Shown here piece after piece: positions 1 to 12,800 of a stretch of DNA of 64,000 nucleotides. Origin of the DNA: Lineus longissimus. Its lineage: Eukaryota; Nemertea; Pilidiophora; Heteronemertea; Lineidae. The stretch covers positions 4,672,756 to 4,736,755 of the forward strand of contig NC_088318.1 of assembly GCF_910592395.1 (NCBI RefSeq). Direction: 5' to 3'. The stretch's first letter is position 1; the number at the start of each line of letters is the position of its first letter. The notes under the pieces are model-generated. The model ran no database searches and was not told where the DNA came from. It saw only the letters and a list, made by a program, of their open reading frames with translations. The translations under genes were made by a program, and so were the position numbers.

Positions 1-459
1 TCGAAGGGTCTCCTCCGGAGTGGGACCAGAGTTAAGACGATCAGTCGACGTGTACATGAAATAACACGCCCTTTGGTACAGAGTCCAACCCTTGCCGCAA
101 CCACCTAAAACAGTTGTCGATGTATTTTCAGCGATCTTACCTTGTAGTTCCATGGTTTTATTGTCCTTTCCTCCTCTTCTACTGATTTCCTCTGCTTCTT
201 TTTTGCAGATGTAAGCCGAACATTCAATTGGAAAACTGCAAGGAATTTTGAACCAGAAGCTTTTCTTGAAGACGGCGTAGTTGACGAACATGACACCGCA
301 CTTGCAAGTGCCAATGGCCGTTGGTTGAGAGTAAGCACTTAAGACGGCTTGCCAAAGGTCGTCAACGATCGCATCGTCAACGGCTTGATACCATTCGAAG
401 TAGGTAGCTGGATGGTTGTCTGTCCAGTTGAAGTTTGCATTGGCATATTCACCGGGGTC
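1..459 (-). CDS. CTLD gene exon: second half of CTLD1 and start of CTLD2 (partial)
   Basis: The acceptor (ttgtag) lies before 459, and reading in phase 0 from the previous exon gives 153 open codons to the window edge. The exon encodes NFNWTDNHPATY, the C-terminal CTLD cysteines (FKIPC, ECSAYICKK), a linker of about 35 residues, then CGKGWTLYQRACY of the next CTLD. The exon continues beyond position 1. Confidence 0.8.
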
Positions 460-2325
460 CTACAAATAAACAAACAAATAAGTGTATCATTGTTACCCGC
501 CAAATTTCAACGCCTCTTTATTTCCCGAGATTTGCGAATATTTCTGAAAATAAAAATTTTATTTTCGCGGATTAAGTAATTTTTTCTTTCCGTGCGATTT
601 TTCTGATCAAAAAAATGTTTTTCGTGATTTTCGCGAAACGGTTATTCGCGAAAACTGTAAAATTAAAACGCCTGCGAAAATGTAGCTGGTACAGTATATC
701 ATTGCTCAGAACGCAACAGTCAGGGAATTCTATGACGTCATAAAATAATGAGCGCCAATCAATCGTCAGTGTTTACATCTTGCCTAAATTTACGAAAGCC
801 AAGAAAGCTCATTCAAAATTCAATATCGAACTCTCGATTTCAATGTGAACTGCTGACTTCATTATTGAAATCGGGCATTTCAAACTTATAAAAACCATCA
901 AATTTTCACCAACCAATGTTCCGAAAAATGAAAGGGCACAGTGTTCTAAACAGTGTCTCTTTAAAAAAAAGACATTTCACGACTGTACCATTGATAGAAA
1001 GTGTCATTGTCTGGTAGGCTTTATCAGAAGAAAATGTTCACACGGCTTTCTGGGTCGCTCTGCAAAAACAACCTGGCCGCTTTCTTCAAAGTTAGTTTAT
1101 TCTTAAATGTAACTTTTGGACGCCACACAATTTCCAGTTGACAGATTTGCAACTGAAATTAAAAAAATCTTCTTGAAAAGAATCGACTCAAACTCCAGTG
1201 CAAATCCGCCATTGGTGACGTCATTGGCGCCAAAAACTATTTCTCTTGACCTCGATTCAAAAAGGTTTTAAAAAACTGCTATTCAAACGATAACGTCAGC
1301 TGCAAACATTCTTTATCAACTTATTGAACTATATAAAAACGATTGGAGAAAAGATCGCACAAATATCGACTTGTGAGATTATTTTGAGGAGAACTATTTT
1401 GGCCGATTCACTCTACCACTTGCGCGACCTCGTCACAGTCGTCATGACGCTGTGGACTCTGATTGATTTTTCATTATGGCGACCTCGAATGGCATTAGAG
1501 GGACGACATGTACGTCCGTCCCAAAACCCCTCTAATGTTGGAATGGTTCATCACATTGAAATGATAAATATGATAACCTACCTCTGCAGGGTTCCGGTTA
1601 CCTGATCCAATGAGTCCAATGAAAATCCATTCATTTGATCTAAATGATGTCTCATTGATCACCGGCCACCAAAATGATGTGAAAAAATGCTTTAAGTTTA
1701 ACAACTCCTCTCCGTCGAGGATGCTGACCAGTTTTGAATTACTGCTTTCGCAATGTTCGTTTGCCTTATTCCAGGTCGTAGCGTTCCTGTACAGTGCATA
1801 ACATAAATGGTCTTGCTGGAGCCAACCCTCTGGACATTTATAATTCGGGTCCTTTTTTGGAACACGGTATCTCAATTCTCGGACCAACATGTTACACCTT
1901 TTTTTCCGCGAACATGTGGGACAATCTATCGTTATATTCGATGACATGGTTCGGTAGAATGTTGGTGCCACTGTAAATGCATCTTTCCACTTTCTTGTTG
2001 AATTCACACAATAACCTTTTAAGTTTACCTCCTCTTTTACTGACAGTTCTACCCCAGCTACACTTTCCTGACCAAATGATACATACTTTGCCTCGACTTC
2101 CCAATATGTCGGAACGGCTGTCGAACAATCAAACGTTTCGTTCCTGGGAAAGTTATCATTTTTGCCAAAGTTTTCCAAGACTTGACAGTTGACACAATCT
2201 CCACACTCCTCTTTAGTACAATTCCGCCTTGTCACGGTTGGGGTCGGCGGAGTCTGGCCATAAGCAGGACACATAAACACGCTCAGCAGAATGGAAATGA
2301 TAGTCACGTTCGCTGGCTTCCCCAT
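1..2325 (-). CDS. Multi-CTLD lectin-like protein, 5' part (two exons, gene continues off the left edge)
   Basis: Two minus-strand exons, 2325-1582 (coding part) and 459-1, join in phase 0 and encode 401 residues before the window ends. The protein opens with a signal peptide (residues 1-23). A cysteine-rich segment of about 135 residues follows that I do not recognise, then CTLD1 (about 163-335) and the start of CTLD2 (from about 369, reading CGKGW). Tandem CTLDs behind a unique N-terminal domain recall the mannose-receptor/PLA2R layout, but the N-terminal domain is not clearly ricin-like or fibronectin II. CTLD1 shows the usual WI.IGL and FNW blocks but no EPN/QPD or WND motif, so calcium-dependent sugar binding looks unlikely. 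Extracellular location is inferred from the signal peptide and the many N-glycosylation sequons. Confidence 0.8.
515..695 (+). repeat. AT-rich dispersed repeat with TTCGCGAA words, copy 1
   Basis: This stretch in the CTLD intron is rich in TTCGCG/CGCGAA words and ends in a 'gcgaaaatgtagctgg' tail. A related stretch in the same orientation lies at about 62040-62245, ending 'gcgaaaatttagcggc'. It is probably a dispersed non-coding repeat; the boundaries are approximate. Confidence 0.4.
696..1581. other. Rest of CTLD intron, nothing recognised
   Basis: No coding signal, RNA gene or clear repeat was seen here. Confidence 0.5.
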
Positions 2326-2359
2326 CCCCAATATTATGTAATATTGTGTTATTTGCAAC
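1582..2359 (-). CDS. CTLD gene exon: signal peptide, Cys-rich domain, first half of CTLD1
   Basis: The exon has an acceptor (tttttttccag) before 2359 and a donor (gtaggt) after 1582. I place the start at the ATG at 2325, which begins a clear signal peptide. Further upstream in the exon only a TTG is in frame, so 2359-2326 is 5' UTR and a non-coding exon must lie upstream. Residues 35-47 contain four cysteines (C36, C41, C44, C47) and 135-144 contain three more. CTLD1 starts around Y162-K-C-P-E-G-W and the exon ends after the WIFIGL block. Confidence 0.82.
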
Positions 2360-4628
2360 CTGGAAAAAAACAGACATTATTACAGATGTGCAAGTTTAAA
2401 AAAGTGAATTCCTAATTATGAAGACTTGCAAATACTTTTATCTAAAACTTCATGTACATTTACACAGGCCTTTCTGTACAAAATTGAAGTAAAAGCATTT
2501 GCTGGTCGTCATTCATATCACCCAGTGTGTTGCAAAGGTCAACCAATACCTTTACCCAGAGTGGAAATGCCAGCCCCGCCTGAGTGGTGTTTGGCGGGAC
2601 AACTCGATGTAGCACTGTTAACAACAATATGCTGTAACCAAGGTTTTTTAGTAGTTTGGAAAATATGTGGTGCATTTCTTCAAAATCAGTATTTAAAACC
2701 TTGACATGAGGAAGCATCCAAAAAGGTAACGATCTGCAATGATGTCCTGCTTCGACTTTTTTTAAACGAGGACAGGATGACAAACAGGAATTAGCATCTG
2801 TGCAGCGTTAAGAGGTTATATTTCATACAGATTTCAGCATATTCGCACTCATTTCGCCACTGACCTGTGTTTCCTTCGGACGACATATAATCTCTGATGA
2901 CAGCAGGTGGGTTATTTACCTGAAGCGTATTAGTCTTCGGATTTCTTCACGTAAGTCACAGAAATACAAACGGTTACTGCTTCAACAGTGGCGCCTTGAA
3001 CGAAGTGATTTGTTGAATCATTTGGCCGCCACTGTTGTGATATTGTGTCTGCCTTCATGACAAGGACCAGGATACGCATGCGCAATCTCACATGACACAC
3101 ACAATAAATAGAAAAATAAATGCCGTGGATTTTAATCATCTAATGCAAAATCAAATGTTTGAAAATGATGGCGTTACACTTTTTAGATAACCTTTCAGAC
3201 CTGTTTTAGCGACAGTGTTGACCAAACAAAGAGTAAATAACTGAGTCAACCAATCCCCAAATCAGGACCAGAAACAATCTCAATGAGTGTATTCACTGCG
3301 GAACTTTGCGGAATTGCATGCTGGCAAACTGAGACTGCACTTTATTGGCATTGGAGCATGGGACGAAAGGGTGCCTGGTCGACTTGGTTTTATCGCTGGC
3401 CCACTGTCATTAACCGGAGACAAAGCTGACTGAACTGCCTTTATTTACAGTTTACCTGATTTAGTTCAGCTTATTGGCATGGTCATTATTTCAAACAAAT
3501 ACATCAAATACGCGTGTTAGTGATCAAATATCATCACATTACGATAATGGAATTGGACAATGCATTTAGCATGTACACTGGTACATCATATTGTTCTCCA
3601 TGTCCATCTGAAAACTATGCCTGGGGCGTCAAGCATGTTATCAGCCCGTTTGATAGGCCAACTGGTGATATGTTTTATTTCATTGTCATGAAATCAATAT
3701 GAGATATACATCATGAGCAAATCATAAAACCAACAAACTACGATCGTGTTTACGTCAATCCGTTGAACGCTATGGTTTATATAGTCTGCCGTTGATGACA
3801 GATGAGCAGAGAAGACGTACGCCTACATGAAGTTTGTCCATAAATGCGATACCGGCCCCGGTCTTTCTTTTTAATATAAGAATCTGCTAGAAACCTGACG
3901 GGCGATGCATACATTTTTTCACTTTCGCAATCAACGTGGCATCCACCAAATTCGTTGAAATTAGTTTCTTTCAGTGAGTAGAATCGAAGTTTAAATTCGG
4001 GCAATGTCAGTTGTAGGGAGTAGCCTCGGAGGACAAACTGTTGATAGAATCTAACTGAGAACGCTTTGACAAGACGGGATGCTTTAATCGAGTCCCATCA
4101 TAAGTCTCACTCTGAAGTTATAAATGCTATTTCGACCGACCAAGACTGGTCGGCGTCAGTTACTCGCCTAGAACAAAAGAAGGAAGCCTTTTTGAAAAAT
4201 GCTGCCACCGGTGTACATGTGCCTCACCATGATTGGATGCTGATTGCCACATTTCTTAAGATACTCAGTATCATGTGGGTCACAACGGTATTAACCACGC
4301 AAAGTAATATCTTAGGCATGAAAAAAAGACAATTTCAACCCTCATTGTTGGGGCTTTTAGAGCATTGCTTTCATGGCTTATACTGTAGACGACCCCCCCC
4401 CCCCCTTCCCTACAATCAAACAGATCACGGTATAGGCAGCGATACCATATCCAAACCAGTCTCATCCCTGTGTGACCAGATATTATGACCTACATTTGGT
4501 CCACCGTGTTCCTTATAATGATACAAAGGAGAGAAAAGGGTTACATTCAGCCTGGATTCGTGTCGTGTAGCTTTCACTTACAATATGTGAAAAAAATCTT
4601 CAGAGGCCGAAGTGACTATTTGGCAAGC
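2360..4628. other. Intergenic or 5' non-coding region upstream of the CTLD gene
   Basis: No protein family was recognised on either strand. The 5' non-coding exon and promoter of the CTLD gene should lie here or further right. A poly-C run sits at about 4392-4404. Confidence 0.4.
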
Positions 4629-4799
4629 CCGGTGTAGATGTTTAAAATGTCCTAGGATAAAATGTCCGGGAACAAAGGATTCTATTATGCGCTGAGCTAT
4701 TGACGGTCATTGCCTCTATAGAACCATATGCCATAATCTGTCAGAATACAATAGGCCCGGACACTTTTTCTAGGGGGACACTTTTTACTTTTACACCGG
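4629..4799. mobile_element. CCGGTGTA-family MITE, copy A
   Basis: Terminal inverted repeats CCGGTGTAgatgtttaaa and its inverse ending TTTTACACCGG bound about 171 bp. The interior (gtcctaggataaaatg, gagctattgacggtc, gaatacaatagg) is shared with three other copies in this window at 21667, 47051 and 47243. It has no coding capacity, so it is a non-autonomous DNA element. Confidence 0.75.
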
Positions 4800-6415
4800 C
4801 TTACCAAACGGCGACTTCTTTGCCCTGGATGGAGAGCCGAACTCATTAATATTTATCGTTGTCGAAGAGCTCATTATCATTCAATGGCAAAGCGGTCAAC
4901 AATAATTCTGGAGTTATAGCAAAGGACCTTAGCAATGTACCCAATGCATCTATTAAGCTTATCAGTTCATCACATACTCGTGTATATTCCGCTCCATCGA
5001 TTTTTGACAAGAAAATAGAATGAATCGAGAGCGAGAAATCGGTCATTGTTAATTATGCGCATAATAACTTCAAATATGACGTCACTGCTCTCCGATTGGC
5101 TAATGTGTTGTGAAGTCTCCGGCTCGCCCAACAGGGTAGAATTTTTTACCGGTTTGGCAAGCCGGGCTTGCCAAACTGGGTTGATGTTCAGTGCTGTTCG
5201 GCAAGTGGCTCTCAAAACAGGGCAAAACTGATGCCTGTTCGGCTAGCGGCTTGCAAAATATACCCGGCCTATATTTAAATGAGTTAAACAGACAACGTTT
5301 GGTTAATGACGGTCTGTCAGATTTTGAACATATTGATATACACGTATATTCATTTTACAGATAAATCACTTGGCGATGCACTAGAGACTCGTGTTAAGAT
5401 ACATTTACGACGATGAGCGTTTGGATTATAATGTTTTGGTTTCAATTTTATTTGCCTTCTTTTAATTAAAAAAACAAATCAAACACATAACATGACCAAT
5501 GGAAGTATGAGCATTATACATATATACAATCAAACTTACATTTAATTGGATCATTTAATATCACTTACAAAAACTACAGCATTAATCTTTGAAACTACAT
5601 CCTGCTTGAAATAAACAACAAACGAAAACAACATACAGCATACATTTTGTGAACTTTGAAACAAATAACATTGCATATTTAAATACTTTTTTAATTGATT
5701 AAACCACAAAAAAATTACGAACATGGTGTGTAAACGATTCAAAAAAATATGTGCGGAAATAAAACAGCCAACCTACATCTATCAGTAAAACTTGTTTCAT
5801 TATCATTCCTGAACCGACAAATTTTTTTACCAAAGCTCACAGAAACGTCACTTGATCATGTTCAGTTATCACGTACCTTCTGCATATACATGTACCGTGC
5901 AAACTGTGTCGACGTAACTAAGCCGGCCGAGAGACGACAGTTCAAAGGACCTAATTACCTATAGAATAGGCCTTTGTGTAAACAGACCCACCTCAATCGG
6001 CTTAATCAGGTTGACACAGTATATTTTATAAACAACATAATCTGGCAAAGTGTTTCCAAACGTGATAAAGAAAACAAAATCCTTATCAGCCTTAAACTCT
6101 TGTTAGCGTGACGATTTTCGTTTAATCAACATCCATGGGAGACCGTAACAAACAGTTTTGAAACGAATGAATAGAATATCAAACATAACATATCATTGTA
6201 GATCATGAAGTTTTAATGATGGAACAGAAACTGCATTGTCCATTGTGCGAAGTCGAAAATTATTGTTCACCTCTCGCAAGTCATACTATGTGATAAGTCT
6301 CGTCGCCTGTAGCCATCAATTATTAACATACATGTAAGACTCTAAATAACAGTTAAAGCTTATAATTAATTATTCATTTGAAATTGGAGTTTTTTCCATT
6401 TCGATATCGAACTCT
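4800..6415. other. Intergenic, nothing recognised
   Basis: AT-rich sequence between the CTLD and ZP genes. No gene or repeat could be supported. Confidence 0.4.
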
Positions 6416-6504
6416 ACAGGGTGGCCCAGAATTATTTCCCCTCACAGAATAGGATTTTATTGTGTATCAATTGTGTGAGGGAAGATCGTTCTGGGCCACC
6501 CTGT
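6416..6504. mobile_element. Small palindromic MITE with ACAGGGTGGCCCAGAA ends
   Basis: ACAGGGTGGCCCAGAA at the left end and TTCTGGGCCACCCTGT at the right end are perfect inverted repeats, flanked by TA on both sides (6415-6416 and 6504-6505, depending on where the end is cut). About 89 bp. The TA target and the end sequence suggest a mariner-type non-autonomous element; the superfamily is inferred. Confidence 0.7.
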
Positions 6505-6743
6505 ATATACAAATGATAAATCGACAAAAAATCGCACCCGACATTCGGGACGTAATACGTCTTTTCCCGCTGTGCAAGTAGAACAATTTAAAAAAAACAG
6601 GTTGATAATGATATAGACTAATTCATTTTTTTAATAACTTAAAGACTCGTTGATATAATGATCCTAGTGCCTTTTAAATAGCATGGTCAGATTTCTGCTT
6701 GATCGCCCCTGTTGCCAGATAAACTGGATGTGATAATTAAGTC

Positions 6744-6862
6744 TTATTTTGCTTCTGTTAGCGGAAGTTTAAACTTGTGGATGAGAATCGCACAAATGAT
6801 GATCAACACGCACAAGAATCCACCAGCTGCGCCAATCATGAGGGGAGTTTTGGGCAGTCCTC
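6744..6862 (-). CDS. ZP gene exon 12: transmembrane helix and short tail
   Basis: After a ttccag acceptor the exon encodes GLPKTPL, a hydrophobic helix containing FLCVLIIICAILI, then HKFKLPLTEAK and the TAA stop at 6744-6746. Confidence 0.83.
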
Positions 6863-9800
6863 CTGGAAGATGAAATGGTTCCTTTATTAGTGAATTACAT
6901 TTTGATTTTGAAAAACTGCAATACGTGGTTGGCAGTTGCCAAACACCCACGCTATCGTAATCACAGATGTTGGATCATTAGTAGAGCGTGATAGCGTTGG
7001 CATTAGAAGAGGACAGAAATCACAGATCAAAACTACCGTGCACCGTAAAAATATTCATCGGAAAGACTAAGTATCCCGGGTGGAGCGCCGTCACAGGATG
7101 TTCTACGCCGGAGATAGATATGGGAAAGAAAACCTTCCAGCACAGGAAAGATCCCGCGGACTGCATCCACCGACAGTTTCGTGGGAGGGGAGGGAGGGGA
7201 AGAAAGCTGTCCGAGTGGCCCCAATCCCTGATTCTCGTTGAGGGTCATAATATGTTCCTATAGAGCCTCTTCCAGTCTTCGCAGAGTGCGGCGACATCCG
7301 TACTGCCGTCCGGCCGATTCCAAAGAACAACTGAATAAGTAGGTCTCGCTTCGAACACGCATGGTGACGTCACACCACTCGGAATAACTAAGAATCTATT
7401 GAAGAACAGAAGTGAACGGCGCAAACGTAACCGTCGGTTTTACTCCATGAAATCAAGCTCGGCGGTGCTGCGTGAACAGTTGCCTGGACGGCCGTCGGTG
7501 ACCATCAAGTTCCAAACTAATTCTTTGCAGTTTACGAAAATGCTCAAGAGGCATCTTAAAGGTTATCAGATGAGACGCGAGACAATGCGAAGTACATGCA
7601 GCTTAATCATTTACTACTGTCTTAAAAATAAATATTTTTGAGCACCTGAAAGACTTAGGGTTTACACCCAACACGATTATGAACCCCGTAGAGATATTTC
7701 AGAGAATTGACAAAACCGTAAGGGTTGAGCTTGAAGGATTAATTTCCCAGAAAAATCCCTATGGGGTGCACATTTGGATGAAAAACACTACGCGTAAATG
7801 GTTTTTCAGAGGTTCAAAAACCTTTCTTTTTTAAGAGTGTACAGGGAGTTGTTGCGACTCACACAACGAAAGAAATAAAAAATCCCATTGACAAAGTGTA
7901 AACTTACTTTCCCTCGTCATTTTACTTGTGAAAACACTGTCATCGCCAGCAGAATCACTAGTGACACTTAGAATTCGTATCGGGGCACTCTGAAGGTTTT
8001 GAAGTGGGTTATTCTGCAACGTCGCCCTGCGGTTTCGGGCCGGGGATCTCATGTACGGGTTCAGAGACGATAGGTCGCCATGCATGTGTACGGGTCGAGT
8101 TTGAAGCGCCGATATTTGGTCGATGGCGAGAGGTTTTGCGATATATTTGTGCCAGCTATCAAGCTCTCTCTTTCGTCGGCCTGAATTGGAACAGTCTACC
8201 TGAAAATTGAGAAGGATTTTACAGAAACTTTTATTAACCCCTGTAGTGTAAGTTCCCTACCCAATATATTTTCCTCTTATGAATACTATGATGAAATTGT
8301 CTGCTAGCTACACCAAGCCGAACATCCACTGGGTCAGGGAGGAGTTTGAACTATTTCGTATCAAAATATGGGTGGGTAAGATTAGATTTACCCAGTAAAA
8401 TAAAATTCTCAATAACACGGGATTTTCAAATTAGGAATAGTGATGTTAATGAGGAACAAAAAAGAGAAGGGGCAAATTCGGTAATTAATGAGTGGAAGGG
8501 ACCGAGGACCGAGATTTTGACAAGGGAGGAAATAGCATCCCGCGACGTTACTATTTATAGCTCACAAGGTCATTTGAATAAGATATTGATGACGTTTTAG
8601 TCACGTGACAGTCGGACATCGACACTTATTTCTACGCATTTGAGCTTATTTCAAAGTCAATTATCTTTGACCCTGCATTGTTTTTAGCATGAATGATACC
8701 ATAGAGTCAGAGAGAGAAATATTCAGAACAATTATGTAGTATTTCCAACACTCGGACATGTGCCAGATTGAATCTAACTGCCCTAGTTAGAAAGCCTATA
8801 TCCATTACGAAACCGCATGTTTGTCCGACATTGCCTGCAATTCAGCGATGGGGAAATAGAGGGCAGCAGCTGCAGTGACCTCATTATCGCGGAATGCTAT
8901 TGATGATGTGCTTTTGAACTGTGTGTTAACTATGAACTTTTGTATGTCTTTGATAGACTTGTAAACTTGTAGGATTATTTAATTGACTCTTAAATTGAGC
9001 CCTTGTCCTTTGTATTATGAGCAAATAAATGTCACTGTAATGCGCTCTTACATAAATTATACATGTGCCTTGAGAGTCCGAACAAGTACATATGCTTGAG
9101 ACTGGGGTTTACGGCCATGATGCTGATGCGAGATGGTATTGAGAGTCGCGCATGGCCGACAGTCCCTTTTGCCACTGGAACTGAAAAAGTGTTCTCTTCT
9201 GGAAAGTAATGCAGAAATCCACTCACCGCAGCACATTCAGATGTTTTCCTACAGACCTTCACCGCACAGTGGAAGAAAATGAACTCTGAATCATCGATAC
9301 GGAACACGCGGAACAGGCCGGTGCGTGACACCGTGGCATCTCCCCGATCGACATGGAACATGCTTTGGAGGTTCAGGGCAGAACCTTCACTTGGGCAGCT
9401 GGATACGACAAATTTATACGGTTCAATACTACAAAACTAACCACTGCGTTTAGGGTTGGCGACAGGACTAAAAGAGTCAAATAATATTCCTTGATGAAAA
9501 AATTACTGTAGCTTTAGATTTGAATGAAAAGCTGAACACACTTTGAAAAAAAATCATTTGGAAATAATGTCATTCTCTCTTGCAAAACATTAACGAAATA
9601 CGAAAAAGCTTGCCGCTTTCTGCAAACAAAGAAATACTATCGATTTTAAAGAGGTCACGTTAAAAATGTTTGCATTTATTTCTTTTGGGTACACACTAGT
9701 AATAAAGTGCTAATTCGTTAACTAGTTAATTTGGCGACATCTAACGGCTCATAACCTTTTTCCAGACGTTCCGATGAAAGCAATACCCGGGTGTCCAATA

Positions 9801-12800
9801 GACCTATGGTAGTTCTTCAAACCATAAAATTTTTGCTGTGGGTTGACACTGATAATTTCAGAGCTTTGGGGTCTGAAGTTTTGGGGGTCATTTTTTACCC
9901 GTGAATCGTCTTTTCGGCTGTGACGGGTTAACTTGACAATGAGACCACAGTTTTTAGGCTACTAAACTGAAACTTCATCACTATTTTTCTTTTATAGAGA
10001 AGAAATTCATTATGTATAAAAAAATATGATTCAATTTTTTCTATACAATGGAGTCTCGCGCACTGAATTACTAGTGGGTAACATTTTGTCGAATTTTAAG
10101 AAGAAATTGTTGAGTTGAAAAATGACCTTAAATAGCGCCTCACTCCAAGAACACACCATTCGTTTAAAGATGTTAATACATTATATACCTAGGAAAAAAT
10201 AACCAAGCACTGCCAGTTTTTTTGTGTTTGCCATTGGCCCTGTACATGCAACAAATCTACTGTGTAATTAGTCCTCTCGAATCAAGTGCATGATGCACTG
10301 TACTGTCACACGACAATTACTTGAAATGCGGAGTAGGATCCATTTGCAATGGGCCAAGACTTCACTGATTTGAATTGATCGAAACTTCCAAACTCCTCTG
10401 GAAACAGAAATAGTAATTAGTGCTTGGTTCTAAGCGACAGGAAACGATGATATTCACCTGTTATATAGAAGAAGCATGGACTTTGTCATCGGGTCGGCTA
10501 ACTCTGGTCTACTTGATGCAAGGCAGACTTCAGGCCGGATGGCCAAGTAAACATTCTTATTATCGATCATATCTACTTCGAGCAGGACAGACTGGCCAAG
10601 GCGGACCCCAGCCACCGCGGCGTCCCGGCCGAAACCGTCAAAGACCCTTAACACCAGGTCTGGGTGGACTTCTTCACCTTCAGTGGCCACGTTGGCAAAC
10701 CTTGAGTCAAAAAAGCAAAATCGAAATCAGAAAAATACAAAATCTACCCACATGCATGAGCAAAGTCGCGTAAACGTAACAAAGGTTTAGGTTTGAATGT
10801 GAACCTGATCGCGTCCCAATCAGTACGACGTCCGATTTTTTCCTGTCGCAAAAAAAGTCAGGATCGCAGTGGAAAAGCGTATTGTTTACAGAAACAAGGC
10901 CTTCCCATTACAGTGCTGGACAAGTCTACAGTGAATATTTTTTGAAGATAATTCATTGTAGTTATGCTTCCAGATAGGGGGCAGACGACACGTTTCGCAT
11001 TGAAATTTGAATCATTTTTCAACCTACGAGCGCGGTTTGCGTCTTATAGAAAACTAGAAACGGTCCCGTGGCGAAGTGCTTGTTTGAAGAGCGGGAAAAG
11101 ATGACCAAATAATATGGGAGATTCTTTGGAAAAAACAACACTACAAGGTTGTAGAAATAGGTTTTTGTGTATACCTTTTTAAAGAATGTACATTGAAATT
11201 AAATTTGCAATGCGTTTTATACAGGAGCAACAAGCGACGTAGGTACGTCGGACGTACTATTTCCAAATATAATGGCAGGCCATGCAAATGATGGTGTCGC
11301 CTCAACGTGAGCAAAGTCTATCAGAGACACTGGTGTGAGAAGAGATAAACATAGGAAGTTCCTCACCCAACACCGCCCGTACTTTGAGAAGTGACGGTAT
11401 GGATGACTGTGTTGTAGTCGCAATGGAAGTGGAACAACAAATCCTCTTTGGAGATCGCCGTAGATGAGCTGCCAAACTTGAGAACTATCCAATTCTGATA
11501 GCTAATCAACTCTTCCTAGAAACACGTGCATTAAAGGAATATTGTTATCGAGGCAAAGTAAAATTCATCGGAAACACAGTTACTTGTACAGTTACGTGGT
11601 GGTTGCCTATTCTTAAACAACTCCAATAGTGTTCTCTGATCACGTGCAAGAAAATTGCGAACAGAGTACAATGAAAGGGCAAGCATTCCCCTTCCCCAAC
11701 TGCGAAGTTTAACTGAAACATGTGGACCAATCGCCTGTTGAATTGAGACTGATCCGGTCACGATACCCTCATTGATTTTGCTAGGCACGACGAAAACCCG
11801 GTGTAGTACCTCGGCGCCTGTGCCTTTTAAGACAACTTCTTCATAGAGTTTTACAGCAATCGTTTTGTATTTACTCCAAAAATTATAATGTCACTTTTCA
11901 CCAAAGGTCTACAACAAGTCCGTATCAACCTGTCAAGTTCAGATGCGACAAGCGCCTAGTTTTGGGAGAGCGAGTCACAAATGTTAGAAGTTTCGAGTTC
12001 ACCTCAGGTAGTTTATTATGTAGCCAATCTACATGTAGGCCTATTCTGATTGGCTTATTCTGATTGGCCTATTCTGATGTCCCTTATGATTTAAGTGTAT
12101 ACAGTATAACTTTGAATAATTATAAGCCGCGAGATGAGAAATCGCGAAATCTCGAGAGGAGCAATCATTATTTTCTGCCACATGATTTTCTACTTCCCTG
12201 GACCATGACAATCACCATTTCTAACGCTGCTGTCCACTTCTCCATTCAATGATAGTAGGGCTGAAGACAATACAAAGGTTACATGCAACTGCATGTTCAT
12301 CTTGACCACAAAGGTTTTTGCAACTTATCAAGACACACTGTGAGTATAATACCACCAGGTTCAGGATGCTGCATGTATCAAGATTATTTTCACGTTACGC
12401 CTGGCGGCACACGTCACCATACACATGATTGGCCGATAACACAGGGCATGCACTTGGTGAACGTCTGGTCATCCCTAAAAATAGCGCGGGGTAGACTCGT
12501 GACCATCGAAACTAGAATATAAGTTATATTAAATTCCACACATCGCACAGCGGTGTCTATTTCAACAGGCCAATCAAAACAAGGACAGCTCCCTACCACA
12601 GCCTCGGTCCATGAATGTTCGCCTTTTCAGGTTCCATATTTGCAATACATCCTATGGCGTTTGGTACTCTCACCGAGGTTGGCATCTCGCGATTTCACAT
12701 TCCGAATCTCGCGGTTTATAAAAAGCCTAACCAAACAACACACGCTCTATAAACGAACTTCTTACCGTTGGGTAGGTCATGAGAGTTCCACACGCACTAG

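Noticed and set aside
4066-4488. 140-codon plus-strand frame
   Set aside because: Contains a poly-C run translated as proline; no family resemblance.
10420-10773. 117-codon plus-strand frame
   Set aside because: It is the antisense shadow of ZP exon 9.
11531-11788. Minus-strand open frame in ZP intron 7 considered as an extra exon
   Set aside because: Exons 12766 and 11494 already join in phase 0 across a continuous ZP motif. Inserting this frame would break the domain, and it has no ZP pattern.
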